Shown: positions 62,616 through 64,000 of the stretch, piece by piece
How the letters are laid out: each line of letters opens with the position of its first letter
Position numbering within the stretch: position 1 is the stretch's first letter
NCBI GenBank assembly: GCA_903919985.1
Contig: CAIXKG010000004.1
Span: 21,396-85,395 of the forward strand
From: an uncultured Opitutia bacterium
GTDB taxonomy: Bacteria > Verrucomicrobiota > Verrucomicrobiia > Opitutales > Opitutaceae
Reading direction: 5' to 3'
DNA: 64,000 bases
Program-made: the position numbers and the translations under genes
Notes under the pieces: generated by a model
Seen by the model: only the letters and a program-made list of their open reading frames with translations
What the model was told of the DNA's origin: nothing
Database searches by the model: none

Positions 62616-63473
62616 TTAATCGAACACCACCGTTTTATTGCCGTAAACCAGCACGCGGTTTTCGAGATGCCAGCGCACCGCCTGCGCCAGCACGGTTTTC
62701 TCCAGATCACGGCCTTTGCGGATCAAATCTTCCACGCCGTGCCGATGGGTCACGCGGGCGACGTCCTGCTGGATGATCGGGCCGTCGTCCAGCACCGCCG
62801 TGGCATAGTGCGCCGTGGCACCGATGAGTTTCACCCCTCGAGCGGCCGCCTGATGGTACGGTCGGCCACCGGCGAACGCGGGCAGAAACGAGTGATGAAT
62901 GTTAATCACCGGACACCCGCAGCGCGCCAAAAAATCGTCCGACAACACTTGCATATAACGGGCGAGAATCACGAGTTCGACGCCGAGCTCGCGGAGCAAG
63001 CCCAGTTGTTGCGCCTCGGCCGCGGCTTTGCCGGCGGACGTCACCGGCACGACCTGAAACGGCAGCCCATAATTGCGCGCGGCCGGCTCGAGGTCAGAGT
63101 GGTTAGAGATCACGGCCGCCAAGTCGCACGCGAATTCACCCGCGCGCCAGCGCAGCACGAGATCATGAAAACAATGATCGGCCTTGGAAACGAACACCGC
63201 CACGCGCGGCCGGTGCGTCGAAGAAGCCACGCGCACCGCCATGCCGAGCGACGCGCCGAAGGCTTGAAACGCGGTGGTATCAGCGGAGGCCGATCCATCG
63301 GCAGCCGCCCATTCGATCCGCTGGAAAAAAACGCCCGCCTCCATGTCGCGGTGCTGATCCGCATGGAGGATGTTGCCACCCCGTTCAAAAATCCAACCCG
63401 CGACGCGCGCGACCAGACCAGGCCGGTCCGGACCGTGGAGCAAAGCCACGAGCGTCGAGGTGGGAATCATCAC
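62616..63473 (-). CDS. purU: formyltetrahydrofolate deformylase
   Basis: PurU hydrolyses 10-formyltetrahydrofolate to formate and tetrahydrofolate, balancing one-carbon pools. The 285 residues begin with an ACT domain (TLVALLHGPDRPGLVARVAG...) and then a formyltransferase-fold domain. That domain has VFVSKADHCFHDLVLRWRAG, VISNHSDLEP, ELVILARYMQVLSDDFL (catalytic Asn replaced by the family Q/M region), the active His in NIHHSFLPAFAGGRPYHQA and GPIIQQDVARVTHRH. Length and motifs agree with the family (about 280). Confidence 0.93.
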   Translation of the reverse strand: MMIPTSTLVALLHGPDRPGLVARVAGWIFERGGNILHADQHRDMEAGVFFQRIEWAAADGSASADTTAFQAFGASLGMAVRVASSTHRPRVAVFVSKADHCFHDLVLRWRAGEFACDLAAVISNHSDLEPAARNYGLPFQVVPVTSAGKAAAEAQQLGLLRELGVELVILARYMQVLSDDFLARCGCPVINIHHSFLPAFAGGRPYHQAAARGVKLIGATAHYATAVLDDGPIIQQDVARVTHRHGVEDLIRKGRDLEKTVLAQAVRWHLENRVLVYGNKTVVFD

Positions 63474-63651
63474 TAAAGTAGGTCAGCTCGCCGACAAACG
63501 CGGCAACATCCAATCGCTCTCCGCCGACTTCGGCTACGACGACAAACAATCCCGCGCCCTAAGCGTGCGCAACGCCGGCATCTTGGAAGCATTGAAAAAA
63601 GTCTGCGAAGTCCCCGCACTCGTCTCCGAGCTGACCCAAGGCCACCGCTGA
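63460..63651 (+). CDS. short ORF of unknown identity, possible 3' remnant
   Basis: Reading in frame from GTG 63460, the residues TKVGQLADKRGNIQSLSADF, then GYDDKQSRALSVRNAGILEA and LKKVCEVPALVSELTQGHR have protein-like composition. A good terminator follows 34 bp after the stop. The start overlaps the purU start by 14 bp on the other strand. I cannot name a family; it may be a short expressed protein or the 3' end of a lost gene. Confidence 0.35.
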   Translation: MGIITKVGQLADKRGNIQSLSADFGYDDKQSRALSVRNAGILEALKKVCEVPALVSELTQGHR

Positions 63652-63684
63652 TTAAGCCAGCCCGCGTCTTCTTTGTCCTTCAGG

Positions 63685-63711
63685 GCCGGTCTCTCCGACC
63701 GGCGCTTTTTC
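63685..63711 (+). terminator. intrinsic terminator
   Basis: The stem gccggtc/gaccggc (63685-63691/63697-63703, loop tctcc) is followed by gc and five T on the plus strand. Confidence 0.75.
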
Positions 63712-64000
63712 ATGCCCAAACCAAGCGCCCGCTAAATTCGACCCATCCCCCGAGCGCAAAAAACACGATAGAGACCTGATCTTGTTGGGTGGATACGATG
63801 CCAGAATTTGCCGACTCAATTTAATGAGGACGACCGCCTTTAGCAAAATCGGGTCAAGCGACATTCGCCCTACAACCTTGCGACAATTGTACGGTGAATA
63901 TGCAAATCAGGTCTCAGGAAGGTTAAGTCCAAGTTACGGGCCAATCACGCGTTGACGGCGGCGGAAGCAGTTCGTGTTGAGTTGCGGCGATGAGAAAATA
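63712..64000. other. window edge, no gene assigned
   Basis: No gene is supported here. An ATG at 63990 begins too close to the edge to judge. Confidence 0.4.

Noticed and set aside
63652..63864. Minus-strand frame of 70 codons near the window end
   Set aside because: It runs through the terminator hairpin on the other strand and shows no family motif.

Overview
The window is GC-rich, gene-dense bacterial chromosome with mostly housekeeping content. The gene set (an SdhC-A-B complex with a single-chain cytochrome b558 subunit, TonB-dependent receptors, a GH28 pectinase, DUF3500, DUF4870, secreted immunoglobulin-repeat proteins, few clear Shine-Dalgarno sites) points to a Gram-negative member of the Verrucomicrobiota, most likely Opitutaceae. 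That placement is inference from protein resemblance; there is no rRNA gene in the window.

Layout. 0-10 kb: hisH, a decayed PLP aminotransferase, a Tat-exported dienelactone hydrolase, a YghZ-type aldo/keto reductase, a DUF6282 protein, a helix-turn-helix protein, then sucC and sucD with a decayed VOC gene between them, and a DUF3500 protein. 10-16 kb: an ATP-grasp-like protein carrying a small inverted-repeat insert, prfB with an intact programmed +1 frameshift, a DUF4870 protein, and fcl plus gmd for GDP-L-fucose. 16-25 kb: pyrH-frr-proB, a GH28 enzyme, manA, tRNA-Arg(CCT), rpsR, the threonylcarbamoyl-AMP synthase gene, and an ABC exporter pair. 25-29 kb: a three-module protein and a DUF350 / secreted protein / glutathionylspermidine-synthase-like cluster that matches the layout of E. 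coli yjfL-yjfM-yjfC.

29-42 kb is the most distinctive part. Two TonB-dependent receptor plus metallophosphoesterase sets face each other across an OmpR/EnvZ-type two-component system, with a PepSY-like membrane protein and an alpha/beta hydrolase. I infer a locus for capturing and hydrolysing a phosphoester-containing substrate; the substrate is unknown. 42-50 kb: rsuA, yhbY, a truncated GntR-type regulator, an EamA exporter, a BamE-like lipoprotein, a DUF485/ActP acetate symporter pair, aat broken by one amber codon, and gpsA. 50-64 kb: lysA, small envelope proteins, sdhCAB, a Nudix hydrolase, a LysM protein, tRNA-Pro(TGG), a 1183-residue secreted Ig-repeat protein, a TPR protein, purU, and a short possible remnant.

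Two broad observations stand out. Several genes are visibly decaying (the aminotransferase, the VOC protein, GntR, aat), some at short GC-rich repeats. Long palindromes and hairpin clusters also sit in the spacers. I see no CRISPR array, prophage, intact insertion sequence or recognisable defence island. Many starts were moved inward from the longest reading frame on the basis of signal peptides or family alignment from memory.
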